Shown here in pieces: positions 10,501-22,399 of a DNA stretch of 64,000 nt. The first letter of the stretch is position 1. Each line of letters starts with the position of its first letter. The position numbers were made by a program, and so were the translations under genes. The notes below the pieces were generated by a model. The model searched no databases, had not been told where the DNA came from, and saw only the letters and a program-made list of their open reading frames with translations. The stretch is from assembly GCA_963693085.1 (NCBI GenBank), contig OY856412.1:1412250394-1412314393 (forward strand). Direction: 5' to 3'. Origin of the DNA: Alisma plantago-aquatica (taxonomy: Eukaryota; Streptophyta; Magnoliopsida; Alismatales; Alismataceae).

Positions 10501-11760
10501 AGGGATATACCATCCCTTGTAAACATGGCAGTCTACAGAGAAAACCTAACGTGTAGGATCTAAAAAGAGCAGCTTCCACAGTTCCACGTCGTGCTGATAT
10601 GGCTTTTCTTGAATACTGACCTCATTCCACTCCAGCATTCTTCTCAAATATTCATGCTCCCTGAAAAGGATACTTTGTAAAACAAAAAGGAAGCCGGGAT
10701 TGCTTCTTGAGTGAAATATTCAAAGATAGAAAGGAATCATCCATCCGCAACAAGAGATAGCAGATAACTGGAATAAAGAGACGCCATATACTTCTACCAA
10801 AAATAGAAGGGAAAACGACCTTACTTGAACATGATCTGTTCTATAGGCTTGTACTACCCTATATCCTTTGGTAAAAAGGAGACAGGGTCCGGAGTTCCAG
10901 GGGTGAGGCCTGCGGCTGTAGAGTATCGTTCCGGGCTTGTTCTAAGCTTGCCTGGGAAGGCCGTGAGTTCTTAAAAATAGAAGGGAAGTGATTCATGTAA
11001 CCCTGTTCATATCTTTTCCCACACCTTAAAACGACCTAATAACGGCCCAATAACGTTCACCCAACTTAAATTTGATTTATGTTCCCGCCAACTTTCTTGC
11101 CATCTCCTTCCCTAGCGAGAAATCAACCTTCTCCGTCCCAAGCGGAACCACCTTCTCTTCTTTGCTCGCCCGCCTCACGCCTTGCACAGAAATCTTACAT
11201 GCTGCCAACTAATGAAGGAAGCATGCCGCATATTGGAGCGAGGTCATGGCCTGGTGTGTGGAGTTGACAAAGGGTGTGAGAAGCTGCTCCAATCTCTCCT
11301 TTCTGCTTCACCTCTGTCCTTGCATGGAAGACGCAAAGATTACACCTTCAAACACTCTGGTGCCGAGGCGTAGGGAGTTACCTATCACTAGAGGGATGGA
11401 AGGTAGGAAACCCCACCTTCCCATCATCATCCTTAGCTTCAACTCAAAATGCAAACAAAATTATTTATTCCCTGACCAACACAGACCTCTTCTTCCTTCA
11501 GATCATGGGTTTCCTCTTTCTTTGTTTCAACTTCTTTTTAGTCTCCCTAGCTAGATATCAAATCTCCCTACACTAGCAAAGTGAGCTAGATCCCGCAAAT
11601 GGACTGCATGTTCCACATTCAAGGAAGTGTGAATGCTAGGTTGAGATAGGGGAATAGAATGAAGCGATATGGAAGATCCGATGAGGTGGATGCAATTTTC
11701 AGTTGAATTTGTGACTTCATCCTTGTGGCAGATCAAAGATCCTTCCTTTAACCTATAATA
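10501..11760. other. Unassigned intergenic region
   Basis: No gene is supported. A pyrimidine-rich stretch at about 11080-11180 gives Ser/Pro-rich short ORFs that look compositional. No similarity to the duplicated NHL flanks or to the retroelements elsewhere in the window was noticed. Confidence 0.4.
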
Positions 11761-14730
11761 ACATGCTTGTACTCCATATTTATTTCAGTTTTTTGAACTG
11801 TTATGTTACATATTCCCCACATTTCTGGTGAGATTTTACTCTCTAATATCTTATATAGAATTCATCTAATGTCTGGTGATTTTGGATGCTTCTTGTCTTC
11901 TGATTTTGGATGCTTATTGGGTTCTTTTGGTCTCTGAATAATACTAAAAAATAGGCCACAATGCTTTAAAAACCACCAACCACCAAAGAAGCTACTGCAA
12001 ATGTTAAGTTTCTGGATAATTTTTCCTACGATTACATGTTTCAAATTAGATAGCTTATGGCTGATTAAATATTTCGGTTTGTAGACTATTGATGCTCTGA
12101 TACTGTGTCTTCAGATTGGTTTTAATGATTTCAAAAGTGTGTGAGAATAATATATACATATATGTACTCATCTTTTTCTTATTTTCTTTATTTTATCTTA
12201 ATATACGTTTTAACATTTCCTTTAAGAACTATGAAAGAAACCTTATTTCCATCTTGGATTGTTCACTTGTATGCTCTAGCTTTTATACGCTTATAATCTA
12301 AGGGATTTTGATGATGCATAATTACTCTTGCCATATGTATGTGTACTTAGTTATATATGGGACATTTAATGCATGATAATTATTTTTCATTACTTATCTA
12401 TCTATGAATTGTAGTGGAAGGTCTTTTTGTATTTTAAAGTAATAGTCAATATTTGGTTTATGTTGAAATATGGTGATCCATGCATTGGTTCTGAACCACT
12501 ATTGTAACTGAGAAAACCAACAACTACATCGTGATAGAAATAGTGAAAGGAATCTATAATTTATATGAAACCAAGTGATATCTAATGTAATACTCTCAAA
12601 ATTAGTAGAACACATTTCGCTAATCAGAAATTATTCTTTTATAGGTTTGAATTGTATCATGAACCATATGCTTGCTAAATATAGCTTTTGAATAGTTGGC
12701 ATGTCATTGCTTATATACTTTTTGATTTGATTATATTATAGATGCAAAAATGTGAATGATTGATGTTTGGTAATTGTTGTCTTTGTTGCTTACAAAGTTT
12801 GACGATGATCTATTTCAAGAATTTTGAACATGAGTGCACATTCCCATTATCCTTTCTTCTTCTTTTTTAAAGCTAAAAATATATGTATGGTTGCTGAATA
12901 TAGAAATATTTATTTCAATTTATCTCCTTTGGGCACATTAATTCATATAGTTTATTCCAACATGCATTCTTTAAAAGACACAAGTCCAACTACCCCTACT
13001 AGAAATGGGATATTTCAATTGAGATGTAGCTCGAAAAAGTTCAGAAAAGCGTTGGACATTGCATTTGAGATCACCAAAGAAATGTAAAAGGAAATTGTAT
13101 TTAGGCATTTTATCAATATAAAAATTATGCGGTCATGTGATGCCACTCTTATTTGCGACCTCATGAGTTTGTGTGACTCAAAAATGAAATGCTTCTAGAT
13201 TGGTACACTTTTTTAAGTCTTCACATGTTGGAAAAATATTGGGTCTTCCATCAAGCAGTAAGTTAACAATGTTGTACACATTGCTATATGATAATTGGCA
13301 ATTTCTCTTCACAATTGATGTATATATCTTTAGTGTAAAATTAAGTTTATTAATTGGTGTTATCTGTGTTTAGAATATAAGCAAAGAAGTTTTATTCAAT
13401 AAGTGAAGTAGAAAGAAATGCACATCCTCAAGTACATACTTCCAAAAGTGTGATCCAAAACTAACTAAAGCACAAGATGTTTTAGTAAGCTTATCATCCA
13501 AAATAGAAAAGAAAATCCAAGAAGACTTTCTAAAGGTTTTTCTAGTACTTATAATGTCTAGTTCTTTTGTTTCCTTATGGTGGTTATAACATATGATAGA
13601 ATGATCTTAAATCATAGTGATAATATAAATTCAATTAGGAGTTAATATTTGGATTGAGGCCACATTCAAATTTCTTCACAATGGTATCGAGAGTATGGGT
13701 GTCAAAGGGATATGATGACTATTGGAACCTAATTCATTTTAATAGTATGAATGACATTGTTTATATGTAAAGCTATTAACTTAACAAAATCAATAATGGA
13801 CTAGAGAAATGTAAGTATCTATATTCATTTAATGACAATAATTATCTATATGGGTTTTGTTGTAGGTGTGGATTTGATACATAGATTCGTAATAGCATGA
13901 TTTCAAAATCCAAATCTAATGGTAATGTAGATACAAGATCAAATTTAGCGTACACACAACAAGTTTGAAGATTGATTCTAGATGTTAGACATTGATATTA
14001 TTTCTAAAGGCTTTGAAATGCCTATTGATAGAAAAAGGATAAAATTATAAAGATTAAAGGAAAGCATTCTTGATGAAATTAATTGGCAGGTATTAACTAC
14101 ATTTGCTTACAATTTTGTTTGAATTTCATCAAAAACACCACCTACAATAATATTTTTTAGAAAATAAGTCTCGTTTCTAATTATAGAATAGTAATTAAAC
14201 CATATATATCATGTGGACATCACTACCATATATATCTTGTGGACATCACTATTGAATGAAAACATCAACAACATGGGTATGTCAAACTTGATTACAGTAT
14301 GCTCAAAAGCATGATCCCATTAGCATGTCATTAAAATTTTGGAAAAAAAATGATAAGCAATAGACTTGTAGAAGATACTTAGAAAACTCACCTCATTTAT
14401 ATGATATGATTTGAAAATGTTTAAATAATACTTATTGATGAATCTTTTGATCCAAGTTCTGACTGTTTTAGTGTTTGATTATTGTCTTTACCATATATTC
14501 AATGCAGTAATGTAGATTTTTTCTAGATCCACCCTCCCAATTTAAGCAATCGATTCCCAAACCAAATGCTATGTTAGAAAAAGTTTGTTTGTTGACTTTT
14601 TCTCAACCAAAATACATGTTGTGTTAGAAATAGGTTGTTTGTTGAAAGATTTCTGACTGGGACTTAATGTTTAGTTTATTTCAACTGAATTCATATTGTT
14701 TTTACAATAATCAACAAAAGGATATGACTA
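11761..14730. other. AT-rich unassigned region
   Basis: About 3 kb of strongly AT-rich sequence without a supported gene. A few stretches, such as 13380-13545 and 13980-14090, are locally protein-like but are broken by stops and show no family I recognise. A perfect-spaced tandem pair of 26 bp (accatatatatc then tgtggacatcact) lies at 14199-14250. It could be old intron-like or decayed transposon sequence. Confidence 0.4.
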
Positions 14731-14778
14731 TTTTTTTAAACAAAGAGATTATATATTCATCACACTCTCTCTAGTAGG

Positions 14779-15446
14779 TCAAAAGTTGTTCAAATCAACG
14801 TTGATGTCCTGGTCTAACCAAGGAGGTTTAACTATAGTAAACAATAGAATTGGGGTACTAAAGGAAGATAAAGAACTTGGACATGGATTATGTCCATTAG
14901 ATAGGGTTTGCAGAGCGGATTTTGCAATGTTATTTGCTACCCTGTTGATTTTTCTAGGTATCAAGATGACTCTACAGGTTGAGAGAGGGCAGTCAGCTCC
15001 TTGAACCTCTCCATGAAGGGTTTGAACTTCAACATGTTGGATTTGTTATTAAAGAGTTCCATAACTAATGTACAATCTGAAAGGATGAGGACATTTGTGG
15101 TTTGTAGATTTAAGACTAGCTCAGAAGCTTTAAGAATAGCTCGAACTTCAACATCAAGGGCATGGGTCACAATGGAGATATGTCCTTCACCCTTTAAGTA
15201 GCTACCTGTGGAATCAATGGCATGGACGCCAAGGCCTGCAAAAGTTTCACCATTTTTGTGTGTTGCATCTATGAACAAGATGGTTGAGTTTGGGACATGT
15301 GAGGGAAACATATCCCTACTCTTTATATTGCAATGTGTTGGAGGCGTGTCTGTCTTCTTCATGATGGAATTTGTGCACTCCTTAATGAACATCGGCATGA
15401 ACGAAAGTGTTGGAAATTTTGAGTTATGCATGAAATCATTCCTCAT
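14779..15446 (-). pseudogene. LINE RNase H domain
   Basis: The frame contains FIDATHKNGETFAGLGVHAI, DVEVRAILKASELVLNL and VLILSDCTLVMELFN, the RNase H-like (RVT_3) pattern at the C-terminus of plant LINE ORF2. The acidic residues in FIDA, AxxVEVxA and LSDC correspond to catalytic positions. A second frame (14779-14964) carries the terminal helix IPRKINRVANNIAKSA. One frameshift near 14961 separates the two. Confidence 0.85.
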
Positions 15447-16948
15447 TCTCCAGATATTTTAACAGGTTGTGGCACATATGGTGAAGGTATTTGGTGATAC
15501 TATGGATATCTCCGTGATGAACGAGGCCTAAGTTGTCATCTAATAGTGTGCATAGACAGGACCACAGGCCGAGCTCCTTCCATTTAGGGTGACTTAGCTT
15601 ATAGTCTTTGAGATAGTGCAAGACTGTCTCATGATCACATCCATAGATTGGGAATTTCTATTTGTTCTTCATGTGACGCTTTACCTTCTCATCATTTGTG
15701 AGTAAGGCCTTGTGTTGCACTTGCCAGAGAAAAATCTTGATATGTTTTGGGATATTTGATCCTCATTCCAACATCCTTGAACCTGCATCTCCTTCCCGAT
15801 CCTAATTCATATGTAAGAGAATTTGGAACTGAGTTTTCTATTGGTCGCCTTTTTCCACGAACAATTGTCTTCCTCAAGTAGCGGATTTGGAGGTGGAATA
15901 GATGAGATTGTGATCCAAAATTTGGACAGAATAAAATGTACAATGAATTGCTAGTCCCAATCACCTTCAAGGGTGATCATGTCCCAGACTCCCAGCTCAC
16001 CTAGGCCATGCGGGATTAGAGGGTCAGTGAGCTCATTCACAATGGTTGTAGTTATGCACCATTTGTTTATCTAGACATTCATAGCTGCACCATTTAATAT
16101 CATCTTCTTGCTTGCTTACTTGAGAAGGGGTAGTGTTTTCTTGATGAAGCTCTAGACATCAGAACCTAAGGAATTTTTGAGTTGGCCTTTTATTGTAGAT
16201 TTGTCCCTCATGATTCAAACCCATGGCACACCCTTGTTTTGAAGGGATTCTCATACATTCTTCATCATGAGAGCCTGATTATGATCTCTGGCATCCTTCA
16301 CCCCTGGGCCACCAATATCCCTGTGAGAAGTGAGTTTTTTCACAACACTTGTGATGTCTTATTGGATTCTAATATCCCTTTCCAAATGAACTTGTGGATA
16401 TGACTATTGACTTCATCACAGAGGGATGGAGAGAGTGTGATCCACTGCATTGTGTAAGAAGGAATGGATTGAAGAGTAGATTTTTCCAAGGTGATATGGC
16501 TAGCAAGGCTAAGTTGCTTGACTGCCCAACTATCCATTTTTTCTTTTATAGAATCCTTAAGATTGGCCTGGGTTTTCTTGTTGATGCGGTTGTGAATGAT
16601 GGGGACACCCATATACTTCCCAGTCCTCTGTGACTTGGATGCCCATTACATTGTTGATTTGCTTTTGATCTTGCATGGTGACATTTGTAGATAGGAAAAT
16701 ACGTGACTTTTCTTTAGAGATCTCTTGTTATGAGACATTGGAAAACTCTCCTGGAATCTTCATGATCATCTTTTCCTCTATAGTAGAGCCTTCTGCAAGC
16801 AGGAATAGGTCCTCGACAAAACAAACATGAGTTAGAGGTAGGCTTCCTTTGCTGATGAGCATCAATTTTCAACTCCCTTCATCCACAGCTGCATCAATGG
16901 ATTGGCTAAGGCATTTGATAAAAAGAATGAAGACATAACGACTGATGG
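15447..16948 (-). pseudogene. LINE reverse transcriptase and zf-RVT remnants
   Basis: RT C-terminal half with the active-site box read as FVED (about 16815-16830), followed downstream by the LINE thumb-like segment at 16340-16612 and zf-RVT-like residues (HYLKDYKLSHPKWKELGLW) near 15520-15620. Frames shift several times. The substitution in the catalytic box and the stops show it is inactive. Confidence 0.8.
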
Positions 16949-19900
16949 TGTAAGACCCCTAACCTAGCTTAGTGCTTGATCTTGTTTTCTTTTCTTAATA
17001 AGGTGCTTAAACCTTAATCTAATCTTGTGATGTACCTTAATAACATGTGATATGCTTATGCTTTCAGTTTGGTCTAGTTTGGTTGATGTTTAAGCTAGTT
17101 ATGTGATATGTGTGATTGTTTTGGACCAAGTTGGAATTTGCTTATTTTGAGGGTTTTCTCATAATTTGTCACATGTAGGTTGTTTCTCTTATGCTTTGGC
17201 ATCATGAGAGAGAGTATGGTTCATAGGGGTGCCTTGTTGAGATTTGGTTGATCATGTGACATCACGTGTTGATCAAGGGTTTGCATGATTTGCATGGATG
17301 CTTGAGTTGTGTATAGCGACCTTGTTGTTGTTGGTCCTTGTGAATAGCATCCTATATGTTTCATATGTTGGTGGATACCGTTATGTTTTTGGGTGTGTTA
17401 GAAACCGTTATGATTTTATCTTGGGGGGTTTATGTTGGCCTAGGTGATGTTGAGCCCTATACTTTGTTCATAATGATTGTTATCTTTTAGGAGACATTAT
17501 ACCTGTCTCTATTGTGTTGCTCCTTTGATGTTTGTTTCAACCATATTGTGGTGTGGACCTAAGTGGTCGCTACACCACATTGGTTTTGATGATCCTTCAT
17601 GAATGTGTTCTTGCATGGCCGTGGCTTTGGGGGACATGTATCCTTTTGGTGCTCTCATATCTTGACACCTCATGATCTTTACCTCCCTCCTACCCTTGAG
17701 TATATAAACCCTCTCTTTCACATGCAAGTATTCCCTTTAGTTCTCTTCTTTCTCTCTTCTTCCTTGTGCTCGGCCTTGATCTTGGTGGTGCTTGAGGAGG
17801 TGCTGATCTTGGAGAAGGTGGTCTCCTCTTGCATGTGGTGATATAGGGCTTGAACATTTCCTTTGTGGTGGTACTTGATGATCTTTCTTCTTGGTAAGTT
17901 GTTTCATACCCTTGATATCATTTTTAATGAAACCCTATGCCTTTTCTTCTTCTCTTGGTCGTAGAATGTGGTCCTTCCATGGTGACTATCTTGAGGAACT
18001 TCTCTCCATAGAGGTCGACACTATGGTTTGGCCATGGTAGTACCTGAGTGAGATGAAGCTTTCCCTCTTTGTTCTTTCTTTTTGGCCTAGGGTTTCTACC
18101 CTTTCTCTTTTGAGCTTTCCTTTACCTTGGTGTGTTCTTCTTCTTTTGAGGTTACCTTGTTTGGCCATATAAGTGGATTCAAGATTGGTGCTTTCCTTCC
18201 TTCACTTTGAGATCATGGCTTTGGAGTTGATCTTCTTCAGGGTGGGTTATATAACTCTATCCTCTACTATTTTTGCACCCATATATTGCTTCCATGTTAC
18301 TACTTTAATCTCTAAAACATGATCATATGTTGCTAAATGATGTTTTCATGATTTAGGGTTTAAGATTATGTAGTATTTTTGTCTAGTTTTCTCTTTGTCA
18401 TAAACCCTAACTATTGCACTCTAATCTAAGTGTTGATGGAGTTGATGATTCTTACATGTAGCTCAATTGTTGGTTTTATCACCATGTTTATGGTTTGTCT
18501 ACCATGTATTTGATGGAGGTTTTAATCCACGTTTGTATGTGTTGGATGTTTGTTTTCATCTCTCTCTTAGAATGGTTTTCTTTTTTATCTTGGTGATGGT
18601 TGATTCAGGGTTTTGATGACACTCTTTCAAGATGTTTTTACATTGGTGACACTTGAGTTGGCTGATGTTAAACTTTTGATGTCGGTTGACATGTTTATTT
18701 GGTCTCTTGTGATCGTTATGATTATGTTGATGGTATGTTTGGGTTCTACTTTAGTCACCATAGTCCTAACCCTAGCTATCTTGGTTGATATCCATGATGC
18801 CCTTGCGGCTGTCGTTATCTTGAGTTCTTGTGACAGTCGTTACTCGTGTTATGACGATCGTTACCCTTACGCCTGTTATGTTTGCTATCCCTCACCATTG
18901 TTGGCCGTTATGTGTTGAGTGTCTTGACCCTTGTGTGGTTGCTGTCTTTTATGCCTTGGCCAATAATAGCAACGTTGCACTTTGGTCATTATGTTTCATG
19001 GATTTGATGATCACTATTTCTTAGTGTATCTTTAGCGTCGACATTCTTGATGTAATCCTAGTGATCGAAACCCTTGGTGTGCTCTTGAGGTCGCTATTCT
19101 CATGTTGATCCATGTGGTCACTTTTCATGTTGAGTCAGGTGGTCGACATGTGGTTTGGTCGCTAATGATGATATGCATAGTTTGGTCATTATCTACATAA
19201 TGATGCTTAATGCTAAAGTGTTCTAAGAATGTGGGGATGATGTACCATGGTGTATATTGCTAAGTGTTACTTGGGAAACGCTAACCCTAATCAGGATTAC
19301 ATGATGTAACACTTATCTTGCCGGAAGTGATTAGTATGAGATAATGTTTTCTCTCTCCTACTTGTATAACCCAAATGTCATAGGTTGAGTGTACTTCATA
19401 GCCTATGAAGGTTGTGATATCTTTATGTTGCACGGTGTTGATGATTATGAGCCCTGGTGAGGAATGATGAGATAATGATGATGTGATTAGGTCTTGTGAC
19501 TTTAGGAGAGACTTCATTCCTAGATTGGAGGTGATACTTTCTAATGAGATGTGATGAGATATTGTTATCCCTGATGATATGATAACATGACAATTTTATA
19601 CCTCATACATTTGATATCTTTTGGAGTTGTAATCTATCCTTATCTTTGTAGAATTTGTTTAGGTTTTGTACATTGTAAGATTGATGCTAAAAGTTACCCA
19701 ATTGGCAATAATTAATCAAGTGAAACCCTAATCATGTAGTTTTCCTATGTCATAGATCCATTCCAATGTCACAACATGTTGGATGGTGAAATGAGAAATT
19801 CCTACAGGAAACGTAGAGCACATATTGTTGAATATGTGGGGGTGCAAGTCAAGGGTATATCATTGCATCCACAATTACTGGTTAAGAAGGATGTCTGCGG

Positions 19901-21007
19901 TCATGCCTCAAATTTTGTGACATGTTAAAGGATGCAGTGAGTACAATTGCATAATGCCTCATATAGAACGGGCATGCATGACTCATTCTCTAGCGTCGTG
20001 ATAAGTACCAAGGTGGGTGTGTTGTTTTCAACTTGACTATATGTCATTGTTGGTCGTTGACTGTTATGTCTCTGCATTGTCTCTCACACTAGTCGGGAGT
20101 TGTTGGTGAGATCATGGAGTCTAAATCTTCCATAGATCTTGTATAGAACTAATTTCGACTTCACAGTGGTCTGTTGGATTTGGGTGGTACGACTCAAATC
20201 CTCATGGCATAATAAAAGACATAATACAACTGTGTAGTATATTTTCTTAGGGTTAAATTTCAATTCACATTGGATGACCCTTTGCCTTGTCCTTAAACTA
20301 TTTAGTTGGTAAAGGATATACATGTTCTTCATATTCCTTATAGAAAGTATAAGATGATCTTTTATTCAGATTGTAGTTGCTTAAATTGCCTAATATGTGT
20401 TAATAGTTTTACTTATATAATTTAGTTGAATCGGTTTATAATGCTTATATGCTCTGTTATCCTTGTTGTGCTAACTATACTTTTTGGCTGAGAGTTATAT
20501 CTCTTGCTGGGATGTTGGCCTCTCCCTGTGGGTTTCCACATATTTTAGGTGGGCGTGTACGTCGTGGTAGAGATTTTGTGGTTGAGGTTGAGCATTAAGA
20601 AGAGCAGTACATGTTTGAAGGTTGGATATGTTGCTACTATTTTTTAGTAGAGTCCTATGTCTCGTACTTGTACTCTTAGGTCCTTGGGGGTGTTTTGTAG
20701 ATGTCATACATATATATGAGTTTTGGTAGTATGTCATGGTTGTATAGATATGGCTTGTATATGCAAACTTGATATCATATGTAACATGTTGTGGAAATAT
20801 GGACACTGAACAATGTTGTGTAATATCTTTTGGCATGTTATATGATACAAGTGGCTCAAGTTTGTGGCTTTAGATATGATATGTTTCCTCTTGAGATGAT
20901 GATATATGGTCGGTTTTACTTTACCCTATTTTATGGTAATGTGGTTGTTACTTGTAATTCCACACTTTGTTTTTAGTTATCTTTTTCTTGTGGTGATGGG
21001 CGTCACA
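16949..21007 (+). repeat. gypsy-1 5' LTR (4,059 bp)
   Basis: Starts TGTAAGACCCC immediately after LINE sequence and ends GGGCGTCACA, an imperfect inverted match to the start, 8 bp before the PBS. The length is long but within the range of plant chromoviruses. Flank 16944-16948 (gatgg) should be the 5-bp target duplication. The ORFs inside are short and meaningless. Confidence 0.85.
17701..17708 (+). promoter_or_regulatory. TATA box in gypsy-1 LTR
   Basis: tatataaa followed by a pyrimidine-rich stretch, about 750 bp into the LTR. This would define U3 as roughly 16949-17730, leaving an unusually long R/U5 of about 3.3 kb. Confidence 0.5.
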
Positions 21008-21015
21008 AGTTAGGT

Positions 21016-21029
21016 TGGTATCAGAGTCC
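21016..21029 (+). other. gypsy-1 primer-binding site (tRNA-iMet)
   Basis: tggtatcagagtcc is complementary to the 3' end of plant initiator tRNA-Met apart from one change (agagc to agagt). It lies 8 bp after the LTR end, where minus-strand cDNA synthesis is primed. Confidence 0.9.
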
Positions 21030-21119
21030 AAGGTTTGTTGAGTCTAGAGGGACATAGGACTAGGGCTGTGTCTATTCTTGTGTATCCAAGTATATTTGAT
21101 TGCAACTTCTTCTTATGTA

Positions 21120-22340
21120 GATGAAGAGAAGATATGTTTAGAGGACACAAAGAACATGATGTCAAGAGCAGTGTTGCTGCACCAGGAAGTGATGTCAAGA
21201 GGCATGCCAGGGATGATGGAGCTCCTGAGGTGCCTCAATTCGACCCAGCAACTGTCTCTTACCCCACTTTTTAGTCCATGTTTGGACAGTTCATGGCCAC
21301 AATGATGCATATGGTGGATAGAATGCCTACAACCCAAGCTAGGGCAGATGTCCCCAATGTAGAATCCCAAGGTTCTGGTATGACCTTTGAAAGACTTTGA
21401 TGTGTTAGAGCTTTGGAGTATGTGGGTATGGCAGATCCCACTTATGTTGACTTGTGGTCGATCGAGTTGGAGAAAGCCTTTAAGATCCTCAACATACCAA
21501 AGGAGGATAAGGTGAAGCATGTTTTTTACTTGTTGAAAGGGAGTGCTGGACATTAGTGGGCCATCGAGGAGGAGAAGAGGCTTGATGTGGTGATAATTGG
21601 GAAGATTTTTGGCAGGTTTTTGTGAGCTTTTACTTCCCAGAGACCTATTTGGATGAGAAGATCACACGGTTCTAGAAGATCCGACAGGGATCTATGATGA
21701 TCAATGAGAATGAAGCCAAGTTTATGGAGTTTCTGAGGTTTTTCCCACACATGGTTGCGACATACAATGAGAGAATAAGACATTTTCAGAAGGGTTTGTG
21801 CTCGGAGTTGACGATGACAATGTCAGCTCTAAAGAATAGAGAGAGGTTTGCCATGTTCATGGAGTCTATGAGGAGTATAGAGAGATCAATTGTAAAGAAG
21901 TGTGAGGTGAATGCTAGGAAGAGACAAGTTCAGTATCAAGGACAATCTTCTGGAGACTTTAAGAAGCCTAAGTTTTCAACACCTCAGTCACATCCAAGGT
22001 CGGTTGTTGAGTCATAGTGGATGCCGAGTGGAGGAAGAGGATGTAGTTTTCCATTAGTTGGGGCTCACATTACGGTGTCAACTTGTATGATAGGGCCATC
22101 TAGGCTATGATATGAGAGCAACACTTGATACAAGTCTGGACAACTAGGACACTTGAAGCAGGCTTGCCCAATGAAGGATGAGGAGGTGACCCAACAACCA
22201 AGATAGAGTCAGTAGGGTTCTCATCAACAACAATTCAACATTGGTAGTGGAAAAGGACGTGGTTAGGTATCACATGATGATTTGTCTGGGCAAACCAGCA
22301 GAGGATGGGGGTGACAACAGGAAATGACTCGATTCTAAGC
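21120..22340 (+). pseudogene. gypsy-1 gag
   Basis: Retrotrans_gag pattern: PEVPQFDPATVSYPTFQSMF, EYVGMADPTYVDLWSIELEKAF, then LLKGSAGH-x-WAIEEE, continuing after a frameshift at 21694-22017 (FMEFLRFFPHMVATYNERIRHFQKGL). The zinc knuckle near 22120-22165 has lost its first two cysteines (one is now a TGA stop, the other Ser in YKSGQLGHLKQACP). It cannot give a working nucleocapsid. Confidence 0.85.
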
Positions 22341-22399
22341 TATGAGTTAGCCGAAAGGAGTAGTCAACCCTCGAGTCATGACATGTTAGATGGAGTTAT

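Larger units (their letters stand above)
14731..16948 (-). mobile_element. LINE (non-LTR) retrotransposon, 3' half, decayed
   Basis: Reading right to left: the RT palm around ISRYVFILFIKCLSQSIDAAV (family SPYLF region), then LTHVCFVEDLFLLAEGS (the F-A-D-D catalytic box changed to FVED), then the post-RT segment YMGVPIIHNRINKKTQ...SWAVKQLSLASHITLEKS, a zf-RVT region, and a C-terminal RNase H domain. Several stops and frameshifts are present. The right end is abrupt at the LTR of gypsy-1; the first half of ORF2 is missing and should resume beyond that element. The left end is placed at a short T-run (14731-14737), the expected poly-A remnant on this strand, with modest confidence. Confidence 0.85.

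Noticed and set aside
11079..11554. Ser/Pro-rich ORFs as a small gene
   Set aside because: They depend on pyrimidine-rich composition, overlap each other in three frames and have no recognisable domain.
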